A stretch of DNA of 36,770 nt from Candidatus Omnitrophota bacterium (lineage in GTDB: Bacteria; Omnitrophota; Omnitrophia; Omnitrophales; Omnitrophaceae): NCBI GenBank assembly GCA_029561555.1, contig JAKQXH010000003.1, positions 1 to 36,770 on the forward strand, given 5' to 3'. The notes under the pieces are model-generated. The model was not told where the DNA came from, searched no databases, and saw only the letters and a program-made list of their open reading frames with translations. Both the position numbers and the translations under genes were made by a program. Each line of letters begins with the position of its first letter. The first letter of the stretch is position 1. Positions 7,671-15,804 of the stretch are shown here, one piece after another.

Positions 7671-8915
7671 ATGAAAAAACGAAGAGTTGTCATCACGGGG
7701 CTGGGTGCCATTTCCCCGATCGGCAATACGGCCGAGGCTTTTTGGGCCGCCTTGCTCGAAGGGAAATGCGGCGGAGACTACATTCAATCCATCGACGTCA
7801 GTCTCTACAACTGCAAAGTTGCCGCCGAAGTCAAAGGATTTGACCCCTCTAAATATTTAACTCCCAAACAGTGCAAAAAGACGGACCGCTTCGCCCAATT
7901 CGCGATTTGCGGCGCCGGAATGGCCCTTGAAGACTCGGGACTGGACGTCAAAAAAGAAGACGTGACCCGTTTCGGGGTCCTGATCGGGACGGGCATCGGA
8001 GGGCTCCACACCATTGAAGAGCAATGCCAGGTTATGCTCACCAAGGGAGCCGACCGAATTTCTCCGTTTACGATTCCGATGCTGATCGGAAACATGGGGG
8101 CCGGGTTAGTCTCCATCCAATACGGACTCAAAGGACCCAACACTTGTGTGTCAACTGCCTGTGCCAGCGGAACGCACTCGATTGGGGACGCATTCCGCCT
8201 GATTCAGCATGACGATGCGGATCTCATGGTCGCGGGAGGAACGGAAGCCTGCATCACCTATCTCGGCTTCGGCGGATTTGACCGGATGGGTGCCTTGACC
8301 ACCCATAATGATGATCCCAAAGCCTCGTCGCGACCTTTTGATCAAACACGAAACGGGTTTTTAATCGGAGAAGGCTGCGGAGTAGTCATACTCGAAGAGC
8401 TGACGCATGCCCTGAAACGAAATGCCAGGATTTATGCTGAAATCGTCGGCTACGGCCTAAATGCGGATGCCAATCACATCACGGCACCCGATCCCGAAGC
8501 GGACGGACCGACACGCTGCATCCTTCGCGCGATTCACGATTCAGGCATCAAACCCGAAGACGTCGACTATATTAACGCGCACGGCACATCCACCCCGCTC
8601 AACGATAAGGTGGAAACCCTGGCCATCAAGAAAGCCTTCGGGGATCACGCGCGAAAAGTACCCATCAGTTCGACCAAATCGATGACCGGTCACCTCCTGG
8701 GCGCCGCGGGCGGAGTGGAAGCCGTTGCCTGCGCTTATGCCATCACCAAGAGCATCATCCCTCCGACCGTCAATTACCATAATCCCGATCCGGATTGTGA
8801 TTTGGACTATGTTCCGAATCAGGCGAGGGAAGCGAAACTGCGCTATGTTCTTTCCAACTCATTCGGTTTCGGCGGACACAATGCCGCCATCTGCTTCAAG
8901 AAATTCGAAGCCTGA
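7671..8915 (+). CDS. fabF: 3-oxoacyl-ACP synthase II (FabF)
   Basis: FabF performs the decarboxylative condensation of malonyl-ACP with acyl-ACP during chain elongation. The 414-residue protein has the Cys-His-His triad of elongating ketosynthases: C164 in VSTACASGTHS, H304 in NAHGTSTPLND and H341 in SMTGHLLGAAG. The C-terminal GFGGHN motif is also present. The Cys-His-His set separates it from FabH upstream. There is no obvious ribosome binding site before the ATG, and the gap to acpP is only 33 nt. It is the last gene of the fatty-acid cluster; I see no clear terminator in the 192 nt that follow. Confidence 0.95.
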   Translation: MKKRRVVITGLGAISPIGNTAEAFWAALLEGKCGGDYIQSIDVSLYNCKVAAEVKGFDPSKYLTPKQCKKTDRFAQFAICGAGMALEDSGLDVKKEDVTRFGVLIGTGIGGLHTIEEQCQVMLTKGADRISPFTIPMLIGNMGAGLVSIQYGLKGPNTCVSTACASGTHSIGDAFRLIQHDDADLMVAGGTEACITYLGFGGFDRMGALTTHNDDPKASSRPFDQTRNGFLIGEGCGVVILEELTHALKRNARIYAEIVGYGLNADANHITAPDPEADGPTRCILRAIHDSGIKPEDVDYINAHGTSTPLNDKVETLAIKKAFGDHARKVPISSTKSMTGHLLGAAGGVEAVACAYAITKSIIPPTVNYHNPDPDCDLDYVPNQAREAKLRYVLSNSFGFGGHNAAICFKKFEA

Positions 8916-9025
8916 AACCCGATTCGCCTCAATTAATCTCTTCTGACTCTCCAAGACGCCATTTCTTGCCGCTTACGCGCAAATCTTTTCCGGCCGGACA
9001 AAAGAGAAAAACAAGTTCATTTTCT

Positions 9026-9055
9026 TTGGTGATTTAATCGGAATTACGTTATAAT
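9026..9055 (+). promoter_or_regulatory. Putative sigma-70 promoter for smc
   Basis: A perfect -10 box TATAAT lies at 9050-9055 with a weak -35 (TTGGTG, 9026-9031) 18 nt upstream. It is in the 192-nt gap after fabF, 53 nt before the smc start. Nothing else in that gap stands out, so it probably opens the smc-to-glycosidase transcription unit. Confidence 0.55.
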
Positions 9056-9107
9056 ATGCCCCCGTAACGGCGCAAATAAAAACAAAACTCATACTAAACG
9101 AGGAATC

Positions 9108-12100
9108 ATGCATCTTACAAGGCTAGAGATTTTCGGTTTTAAATCATTTTCGGATAAAACGGAAATTCTCTTCGAAAAAGGCACCACCGCTATTGTCGGG
9201 CCTAACGGGTGCGGCAAAAGCAATATATCGGACGCCATCCGCTGGGTACTGGGAGAGCGAAGCCCTAAAACCTTACGCGGCGGAAAGATGGAGGACGTCA
9301 TTTTCAGCGGCACCCAATTCCGAAAACCCCAGGGGTTTGCCGAAGTCTCGCTGACCATCGATAACCATGACCGTATTCTTCCTATTGCCTATGACGAAGT
9401 GGTCATCACCCGGCGACTTTATCGTTCCGGCGAAAGCGAATATCTTCTCAACAAGACACAGTGTCGCTACAAAGACATCCAGGAATTGATCTTGGACACG
9501 GGAATCGGCTCAAACTCCTATTCCATGATCGAGCAGGGAAAAATCGACTACATCCTGAACGCCCAGGAAGAAGAACGGCGATTCCTGATCGAAGAAGCCG
9601 CGGGCATCTCGAAATATAAAGTCAAAAAAGACGAGGCCCTCCGAAAACTTGAACGCACGGAAGATAATCTCCTCCGTCTTCAGGACATCGTCAGCGAAGT
9701 CGAAAAAAACATCAACTACGCAGAACGGCAAGCCAAACGGGCCGCTAAATACAAGGAACAGTTCGAGACCCTCAAGCGGCTCGAGACCCAAAAAGCCTTT
9801 TTGGACATCAGAGGCCTGGATGAGGAGCGTTCCCGTATCGAAGCGCAATTAACCGAAATCGCCGAGGATTTCGGAAAGCAGGAACTGGAAATCGGAAAAA
9901 AATCGGAAGAGTTGTCGGCTCTTCAAAGCGAATTGACCGCATTAGAGCAAAACAAAGGACGCACCGGCCAGAAAAAATACGAAGCAATGCTTCGCCTGTC
10001 GGAATTAAACTCGAAAGACCAAGCCAACCGGGAACGAAAGGACCTGCTGGAACGGGAAAATCGGGAACTCGAGCAGGAATTGATCCGGGGAGAAGAGAGA
10101 ATCCGCGTTCATCAGGAGAGCATTCACGAAAAAGAACGGGAAATCGCGACGATCGTCCGGGAGAAGGAAAGCTGGGCAGCCATGACGGAGCAGGTCACCG
10201 CTCAGCACGAAGCCGTTCTGCAAGCGCTCCGCGAAAAAGAAGCTCGGGCTCGGGAATTGCGCTCCAGAATCTTCGAAATTGCCGCGCAGGCCGCCGAAAA
10301 ACGGAACCGCCTGATGGAGGCCGAAATTTCGGATCAGCGGGAAAAAACAAAATGCCAGCAGGCCGAACAGCAAAAAGAGCGCCTCGGCAAAGAGAAGCAC
10401 GAGTGTCTTGAAAAACTCAGTGCGGGAAACTCGCAGGATCCGGAGTTGGACCGCGCAGCCTCCGAAAACGAACGCCGAAAAGAAGCCGCGCTTCGCGTCA
10501 GGGAAGAGATTGATTCCGCCATTAAAAGCCTGAACGGTGAAATCCTGGACCGTAAAATGAGGATGCAGGAAGTCCGATCCCGTCTCGAACTGGTCGAAAC
10601 GCTGAATAAGCAAGGTGTCCTGGGAAAGCAGGTCTCCGAGCAGGTTTATGCCGAAAGCCAGCGGGAAGGTTCCCCGGTGTTCGGCTTGGTTCAAAAATTA
10701 TCCGACGCCCTAAAAATTACCGAAGGCTACGAGCTGGCCATAAAAGCCTGCCTGTCCGACTGGATGCATGCGCTGATCGTCAAAAACAGCGGAGACACCG
10801 CCCGATTACTCGAATACGCGAAATCAGCGGGGACGCGAGGACTTTTGCTGGCCGCGTTGCCGGAGGACACAGTCTCGCTGGCATCGGAGCCCTTGCTTCA
10901 GCCGGAGGACACGGGCGCTTTTCTCGGAGTCGCCAAAAATTTTGTCAGTCTTCCCCCCGAATACGGATTTCTCGAGCAGGAGCTCTTCGGCAGAGTGCTC
11001 GTTGCCGGTGCGCTTTCAGCGGAACAACTTCCGCAGTGGCTGAATCTGGCCCGGAAAACAAAAATTGTGACCCAAGACGGGTTCGTCCTAGGTCCGCTGC
11101 GGCGGGTTCAATACTTCGGAGACTTCGTTACGGAAAATCCGTCCGACTCTGAAATGGATCCGGACGCCCTTCGTTTACGGTTAGATCAATTGGAGAGGGA
11201 TGTCTCCGGGCTGGAAGCCGACCTGAACAACCGGAATGACGCCATTTTACGGCTTAACGGTGAATTGGAAACCCTGAACCGGGAATCGGTTCAAAACCGG
11301 ATTGCGGCGGAAAGTTCCGCGCGGATCCGGGAATCGCTCGAAAGCCAGCTCAAGCGGCTTGACGAGGAAATCATCTATCATGAGATGGAAATGGCCCAAG
11401 CCCACTCGGAAAGCGAGCGCCTTGCCGCGGAGAAAAAATCCCTGGAAGAACTCCTGGGCGCCGTCACTTCCAATGAGCAGACGGAGCAAAGGCACCTCGA
11501 AGACGTCTTGGCCGAGTTGGCCCAGTTGGGGCAGCAGCGGGAAGAGCTCTCCCTCCGCGTCAACGAACACGCAAAACGCCTGGAGCGTTTCACGGATCAG
11601 CATAAATTCCTGACCGAATCCGTGGAGCTTCTCAGCCGGAACGTCCGCGCCGAATCCGAATCGCAGGAAAAACGGAAAGGGAAAATATCGGAAAACCATC
11701 TCACCGTCGCAAGGCTTGGCGACGAAATAACGAACGCGGTACAAATTCGCCAGGGATTCGAAACCGAAATTTGCGCGATCGAGCAAGTCCTCGCCGAACT
11801 GGATTCCCAACACGCGAAACTTTCGGATGATAAGGACGTCCTTTCAAAATATTTACAGGAACTCCGGACGCTCGCGGATCAGCGCAAGGAACGGCAACAC
11901 GCCCTGGAACTTCAAAAAGTCGAGCTGACCTACAAAACTCAGGCGATCGACGAGCGAATGACCGCAACGTATCACATCGGCCTCAAAGCCCTGAATCCGG
12001 CGGACTTCGATCTCGAGAATGTCGTCCGGAGCGAAATCGAACCTCAGATCGATCAATTGAAAGAAAAGCTTGAGGGGATCGGAACGGTTAACCTCCTTGC

Positions 12101-12746
12101 GGTGGAAGAATATGAATCGCTGAAAGAACGCTACGGGTTCCTCAGCTCCCAGAAACAAGACCTGGAAAAAGCAAGAGAAGAATTACTGGAGGCGATCCGG
12201 AAAATCAATCGAACGACCAAACAACTTTTCGAGCAGACGTTTCAGGCCGTTCGGACCGCGTTTTCGGAATATTTTCGGACTCTGTTCAACGGCGGGCACG
12301 CGGAACTGATCCTGGTCGACGAAACCAATCCCCTGGAATCCGGTATCGACATCGTGGCAAAACCGCCCGGCAAAAAACCCCAGCAAATCACGCTGCTGTC
12401 GGGAGGGGAAAAAGCCATGACGGTCATCGCACTGTTGTTCGCCCTGTTCAGGGTGAAGCCTTCGCCCTTTTGCGTCCTGGACGAAATCGATGCGCCTTTG
12501 GACGAAGCCAATGTCGACCGCTTCCTGCAGGTCGTCAAAAGTTTTCTCCCGACGACTCAATTCATCGTGGTCACGCACAGCCGCAAAACCATCGCCGCAT
12601 CGGATATTTTATACGGAGTCACGATGGAAGAAGCCGGCGTTTCCAAAATCGTGTCGGTACGACTGGTCACCGAGGAAACCAAACGCGCCCAAAACGAGCA
12701 GGAAATCAAAGACAGCGAAAAAACATTGAACGATCTTTTAGCGTAA
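9108..12746 (+). CDS. smc: Chromosome segregation protein SMC
   Basis: SMC is the ATPase of bacterial condensin, which compacts and segregates the chromosome with ScpA and ScpB (not in this window). The 1212-residue protein has the full architecture: N-terminal Walker A GPNGCGKS (31-38) and a Q-loop region. A long coiled coil rich in E, K, R and Q runs to about residue 500, the hinge occupies about 500-680, and a second coiled coil follows. The C-terminal head carries the ABC signature LLSGGEKAM (near 1095) and Walker B FCVLDEIDAPLDEA (near 1122-1135). The hinge is rather divergent. A GAGGA ribosome binding site lies just upstream of the ATG. Confidence 0.96.
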   Translation: MHLTRLEIFGFKSFSDKTEILFEKGTTAIVGPNGCGKSNISDAIRWVLGERSPKTLRGGKMEDVIFSGTQFRKPQGFAEVSLTIDNHDRILPIAYDEVVITRRLYRSGESEYLLNKTQCRYKDIQELILDTGIGSNSYSMIEQGKIDYILNAQEEERRFLIEEAAGISKYKVKKDEALRKLERTEDNLLRLQDIVSEVEKNINYAERQAKRAAKYKEQFETLKRLETQKAFLDIRGLDEERSRIEAQLTEIAEDFGKQELEIGKKSEELSALQSELTALEQNKGRTGQKKYEAMLRLSELNSKDQANRERKDLLERENRELEQELIRGEERIRVHQESIHEKEREIATIVREKESWAAMTEQVTAQHEAVLQALREKEARARELRSRIFEIAAQAAEKRNRLMEAEISDQREKTKCQQAEQQKERLGKEKHECLEKLSAGNSQDPELDRAASENERRKEAALRVREEIDSAIKSLNGEILDRKMRMQEVRSRLELVETLNKQGVLGKQVSEQVYAESQREGSPVFGLVQKLSDALKITEGYELAIKACLSDWMHALIVKNSGDTARLLEYAKSAGTRGLLLAALPEDTVSLASEPLLQPEDTGAFLGVAKNFVSLPPEYGFLEQELFGRVLVAGALSAEQLPQWLNLARKTKIVTQDGFVLGPLRRVQYFGDFVTENPSDSEMDPDALRLRLDQLERDVSGLEADLNNRNDAILRLNGELETLNRESVQNRIAAESSARIRESLESQLKRLDEEIIYHEMEMAQAHSESERLAAEKKSLEELLGAVTSNEQTEQRHLEDVLAELAQLGQQREELSLRVNEHAKRLERFTDQHKFLTESVELLSRNVRAESESQEKRKGKISENHLTVARLGDEITNAVQIRQGFETEICAIEQVLAELDSQHAKLSDDKDVLSKYLQELRTLADQRKERQHALELQKVELTYKTQAIDERMTATYHIGLKALNPADFDLENVVRSEIEPQIDQLKEKLEGIGTVNLLAVEEYESLKERYGFLSSQKQDLEKAREELLEAIRKINRTTKQLFEQTFQAVRTAFSEYFRTLFNGGHAELILVDETNPLESGIDIVAKPPGKKPQQITLLSGGEKAMTVIALLFALFRVKPSPFCVLDEIDAPLDEANVDRFLQVVKSFLPTTQFIVVTHSRKTIAASDILYGVTMEEAGVSKIVSVRLVTEETKRAQNEQEIKDSEKTLNDLLA

Positions 12747-12782
12747 TCAGGGAATCGTTAATCTGATCAAGGAGGACACGCA

Positions 12783-13238
12783 ATGAAAAAGACTTTGGCA
12801 TTTTTAATTTCAGCCGCTATCGCGCTTTCGGGATGCGCAACTTCTCTGGACGAAACGCAGACGGGGGCATTGGCCGGAGGAGGACTCGGCGCGGGACTCG
12901 GCGCAATTATCGGAAATCAAACGGGACATGCCGGAGCGGGAACCGCTATCGGAGCCGGCGCAGGAGCGCTCGCAGGCGCTTTGCTCGGTGAAGGGATGAA
13001 ACGCTCGAAAGAATCCGCAAAAGCGGAACTCCGGCAGGAAATGGCTCAGCAACAATACGGTCAGCCCTATGCCGCGCCGCAACAACCGGCCCAGGCGCCA
13101 GCTTATCAGGCCCCGCAACCGGCTCAACAAAATTACCAGGAGGCGCATACGAAATACAACCCGAGAACGGGGCAGACCTTCCCGGAACGCTACAAATACG
13201 ATCCAAACACCGGCGAAGAATTGCAATATATCCGCTAA
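12783..13238 (+). CDS. Glycine-zipper lipoprotein
   Basis: This 151-residue protein starts with a lipoprotein signal peptide: MKK, a hydrophobic stretch and the lipobox LSGC, with C18 as the predicted lipidated residue. Residues about 28-70 form a glycine-zipper segment of repeated GAGLGAIIG / GAGAGALAG type, as in outer-membrane glycine-zipper proteins. A proline/glutamine/alanine-rich linker follows. The C-terminus holds two related motifs, YNPRTGQ and YDPNTGE, 20 or so residues apart. A strong AAGGAGG ribosome binding site (12769-12775) predicts high expression. It is likely anchored in a membrane facing the periplasm; specific function unknown. I found no known partner beside it: smc lies upstream and pgsA downstream. 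Confidence 0.85.
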   Translation: MKKTLAFLISAAIALSGCATSLDETQTGALAGGGLGAGLGAIIGNQTGHAGAGTAIGAGAGALAGALLGEGMKRSKESAKAELRQEMAQQQYGQPYAAPQQPAQAPAYQAPQPAQQNYQEAHTKYNPRTGQTFPERYKYDPNTGEELQYIR

Positions 13239-13299
13239 GCATCGGCGTTTCTCCTGAAAAGTTCTTGCGGTACGAGGCCGCTAGACGCATGGAAATGAA

Positions 13300-13854
13300 A
13301 TGAATCTTGCAAATTGGATCACCTTACTTCGGATTTTACTGATCCCTTTTTTCATTACGGCCATCGTCTATTACGATCCGTCACAAACTTATTTCAAGTG
13401 GATTGCCTTTTCATTTTTTGTCGCCGCCTGCATCACCGATGCGATCGATGGGCTCATTGCCAGGGTCCGAAAAGAAAAAACGACCCTCGGAAGCTTTCTG
13501 GACCCTTTTGCGGATAAATTACTTATCTTAGCGGCCTTCCTGTGCGTCAATCTTTCACCGAATTACACAAGAACCCTGCCGCTATGGGTCCTGATTATCA
13601 TCGTCTCCCGGGAATTCCTGCTGGTTTCCGGCCTGCTCATTCTTTTCTTCAGTCAGAATAAAATCATCATCGAGCCCAATCTTCTCGGGAAATTCACCAC
13701 CGTTGTCCAGATGATCACGGCCGGAGCGCTTTTGGGAGAATTCTCCTGGGCACCTTACCCCGCCTACCTTGCCGCCTTCCTGACTATCCTCTCCGGCATG
13801 ACCTACATCATCCGGGAGGCAAGAAGGCTGAATCATGGATCTCCGGCCCACTGA
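13300..13854 (+). CDS. pgsA: CDP-diacylglycerol-glycerol-3-phosphate 3-phosphatidyltransferase (PgsA)
   Basis: PgsA makes phosphatidylglycerol phosphate from CDP-diacylglycerol and glycerol-3-phosphate in the inner membrane. The 184-residue protein has several hydrophobic segments and the complete CDP-alcohol phosphotransferase motif: D47, D50-G51, A54-R55, G64, D68, D72, with spacing exactly as in the family. The N-terminus NLANWITLLRILLIPFF is typical of PgsA and separates it from phosphatidylserine synthase. The end overlaps der by 20 nt, so the two genes are probably translated in tandem. Together with PlsX and PlsY it places three membrane-lipid steps in this window. Confidence 0.93.
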   Translation: MNLANWITLLRILLIPFFITAIVYYDPSQTYFKWIAFSFFVAACITDAIDGLIARVRKEKTTLGSFLDPFADKLLILAAFLCVNLSPNYTRTLPLWVLIIIVSREFLLVSGLLILFFSQNKIIIEPNLLGKFTTVVQMITAGALLGEFSWAPYPAYLAAFLTILSGMTYIIREARRLNHGSPAH

Positions 13855-15166
13855 ATCGTCCCGGCAACCGGGAAGCTTGCCCGTCGTCGCCATTGCCGGG
13901 CGCCCCAATGTGGGGAAGTCCACGCTTTTCAACCGGATCGTCGGCCGCCGGAAAGCCATCGTCCAGAAAGAAAAAGGGACCACCCGCGACTCGATTCAAG
14001 AGGCGGTCTCCTGGCAAAATAAGGCCTTCCTCCTGACGGACACGGGCGGTCTGGAATTTGCCCCTAAAAACACCCTCCAGGCAGCTGTGGAAAGCCAGGC
14101 CGAAGAGGCTCTGCGCAACGCCGATCTCATCCTGTGGGTCGTCGACGAGCAGGAAGGAATTATCCCTCTGGACGAAAGAATCGCGGAAAAACTCCGCCGG
14201 GCCGATAAAAAGATTATTCTGGTTTCGAATAAATCCGACAGCGCGGCCCGGGATTTCAGAGACTCGGACTGTTACCGGCTGGGAATTCCCGACGTCTTCA
14301 AAGTCTCCGCGCTGCATGGGCATGGGACCGGAGACCTTCTGGACCGGATTGCCGAAATCCTGCCGGATTCGGACGGCTACTCCCCAAACCCTTGGGAATT
14401 CACGCTCGCGATTGCCGGCGAACCCAACAGCGGCAAATCCACCTATTTAAATCGCATTCTCGGAAAGTCCCGCGCGCTGGTTTCATCGGTACCGGGAACC
14501 ACTCGCGACTGCATCACCGAGACTCTTTCCCGGGATGGAAGGACCATCCGGATCGTGGACACCGCGGGTTTCCGGACGCGAGATAAAGTCAAGGAAGCCA
14601 GCACATTCTTCAGCATCTCCCGGACTCAGCAGGCAATTCAGGAGTCGGATTTGGTTCTTCTCTTTTTTGACGCCACCCGGGGATTCACCAAAACCTCTAA
14701 AGTGATCGCGGGACTGGTCCGCGATGCGGGGCGGGGAGTCGTGCTGGTCGCAAACAAATGGGACCTTTCCGAGAAAGGAAAAGACTCCTATGCGGAAGAG
14801 TTCAAAGAGGATATCCCGTTTCTGACCGAGTGTCCCCTTGAATTCATCTCGGCACTCAACGGTGAAAACATCGAAGCGCCGATTCGGAGCGCCTTCGCAC
14901 TATGGGAAAATTACGCCCGCAGGATTTCAACCCGCGCACTCAACGAAACCCTTCGTCAAATCCTACGACGGAAGCCCCCTCCGCCGCCCGCGAAAATTTC
15001 TTTTTTGCTCCAAACCGGAGTCCGCCCCCCTTCGTTTGTTTTTTTCTGCCGTCACCTCAAGAGAATCCCGGATCATTACGCGCTGTATCTTAAAAACAGT
15101 CTCAGCGAAAAATTCCGCCTGGGAGGGCTTCCCATACGGATCCGTCTCAAAGAAGCCGATAAATAA
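13835..15166 (+). CDS. der: Ribosome biogenesis GTPase Der (EngA)
   Basis: Der is a double GTPase needed for maturation of the 50S ribosomal subunit. The 443-residue protein has two G domains. The first has GRPNVGKST (22-30), DTGG (69-72) and NKSD (132-135). The second has GEPNSGKS (195-202), DTAG (242-245) and NKWD (307-310). A KH-like C-terminal domain follows. The second P-loop has GEPNSGKS where GRPNVGKS is usual, but all nucleotide-contact residues remain. The start overlaps pgsA by 20 nt; the segment MDLRPTESSRQPGSLP before the first strand is a short extra tail. The next gene, plsY, is 14 nt away. Confidence 0.95.
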   Translation: MDLRPTESSRQPGSLPVVAIAGRPNVGKSTLFNRIVGRRKAIVQKEKGTTRDSIQEAVSWQNKAFLLTDTGGLEFAPKNTLQAAVESQAEEALRNADLILWVVDEQEGIIPLDERIAEKLRRADKKIILVSNKSDSAARDFRDSDCYRLGIPDVFKVSALHGHGTGDLLDRIAEILPDSDGYSPNPWEFTLAIAGEPNSGKSTYLNRILGKSRALVSSVPGTTRDCITETLSRDGRTIRIVDTAGFRTRDKVKEASTFFSISRTQQAIQESDLVLLFFDATRGFTKTSKVIAGLVRDAGRGVVLVANKWDLSEKGKDSYAEEFKEDIPFLTECPLEFISALNGENIEAPIRSAFALWENYARRISTRALNETLRQILRRKPPPPPAKISFLLQTGVRPPSFVFFCRHLKRIPDHYALYLKNSLSEKFRLGGLPIRIRLKEADK

Positions 15167-15180
15167 AAAGGGAGAAAATC

Positions 15181-15804
15181 GTGCTGAATTTCATTCTCGC
15201 ATGCCTCATTTCATTTCTAGCGGGATCTTTTCCGTCCGGATTCGTCATCGGAAAGCTGGTGAAGGGAATCGATATCCGTCAGCACGGCAGCGGAAACGTC
15301 GGAGCAACCAATGTCTTCCGTGTGGTCGGTAAGAGATGGGGCGGGTTGGTCTTGTTTTTAGACGCGCTGAAAGGCTGGCTCAGCGTGACCGTCATCGCAT
15401 CGTTGTTTTTGAGCGGAGAGCCGTCTTTTTCGGGACTGTTGTGGAGGCTGGTTGCCGGCTTCGCCGCCATAGCCGGCCACAACTGGACCCCTTTTCTCGC
15501 ATTCAAGGGAGGGAAGGGTGTCGCCACATCACTCGGAGTCGCTCTCGGACTATTCCCGAAAGCGGCGTCTTGCGCGTTGGCTTCATGGGCACTGGTCCTG
15601 GCCTTGTCCGGATATGTGTCGCTCGCATCCATCCTGGCCGCGTTCAGCTTCCCCGCCTGGATGTTTTTGTTTTACCGCGCGGCCGCAGGCGCCCCGATCC
15701 TGTTCGGACTGAGCATTTTACTCGCCCTTTTGATTTTATACACGCACCGGAGCAATCTAGGTCGGTTATGGGCCGGAAAGGAACACCGTATTTGGAAAAA
15801 ATAA
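15181..15804 (+). CDS. plsY: Glycerol-3-phosphate acyltransferase PlsY
   Basis: PlsY transfers the acyl group from acyl-phosphate (made by PlsX) to glycerol-3-phosphate, giving lysophosphatidic acid. The 207-residue integral membrane protein has the three conserved loops: GSGNVGATNVFR (36-47), GHNWTPFLAFKGGKG (99-113) and THRSNLGRLWAGKEHR near the C-terminus. It has several hydrophobic helices. The start codon is GTG at 15181, supported by GGGAG 7 nt upstream; no ATG fits as well. The 3' end overlaps the glycosidase gene by 37 nt in another frame. The der-plsY neighbourhood is common in bacteria. Confidence 0.94.
   Translation: MLNFILACLISFLAGSFPSGFVIGKLVKGIDIRQHGSGNVGATNVFRVVGKRWGGLVLFLDALKGWLSVTVIASLFLSGEPSFSGLLWRLVAGFAAIAGHNWTPFLAFKGGKGVATSLGVALGLFPKAASCALASWALVLALSGYVSLASILAAFSFPAWMFLFYRAAAGAPILFGLSILLALLILYTHRSNLGRLWAGKEHRIWKK

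Noticed and set aside
8978..9010. Palindrome around CCGGCCGG after fabF as a terminator
   Set aside because: The symmetric arms leave no loop and there is no U-tract, so an RNA terminator hairpin cannot form.
15336..15767. N-terminal extension of the glycosidase reading frame back into plsY
   Set aside because: This part is an arginine-rich shadow of plsY in another frame with no glycosidase similarity; the family's first strand begins after 15768.
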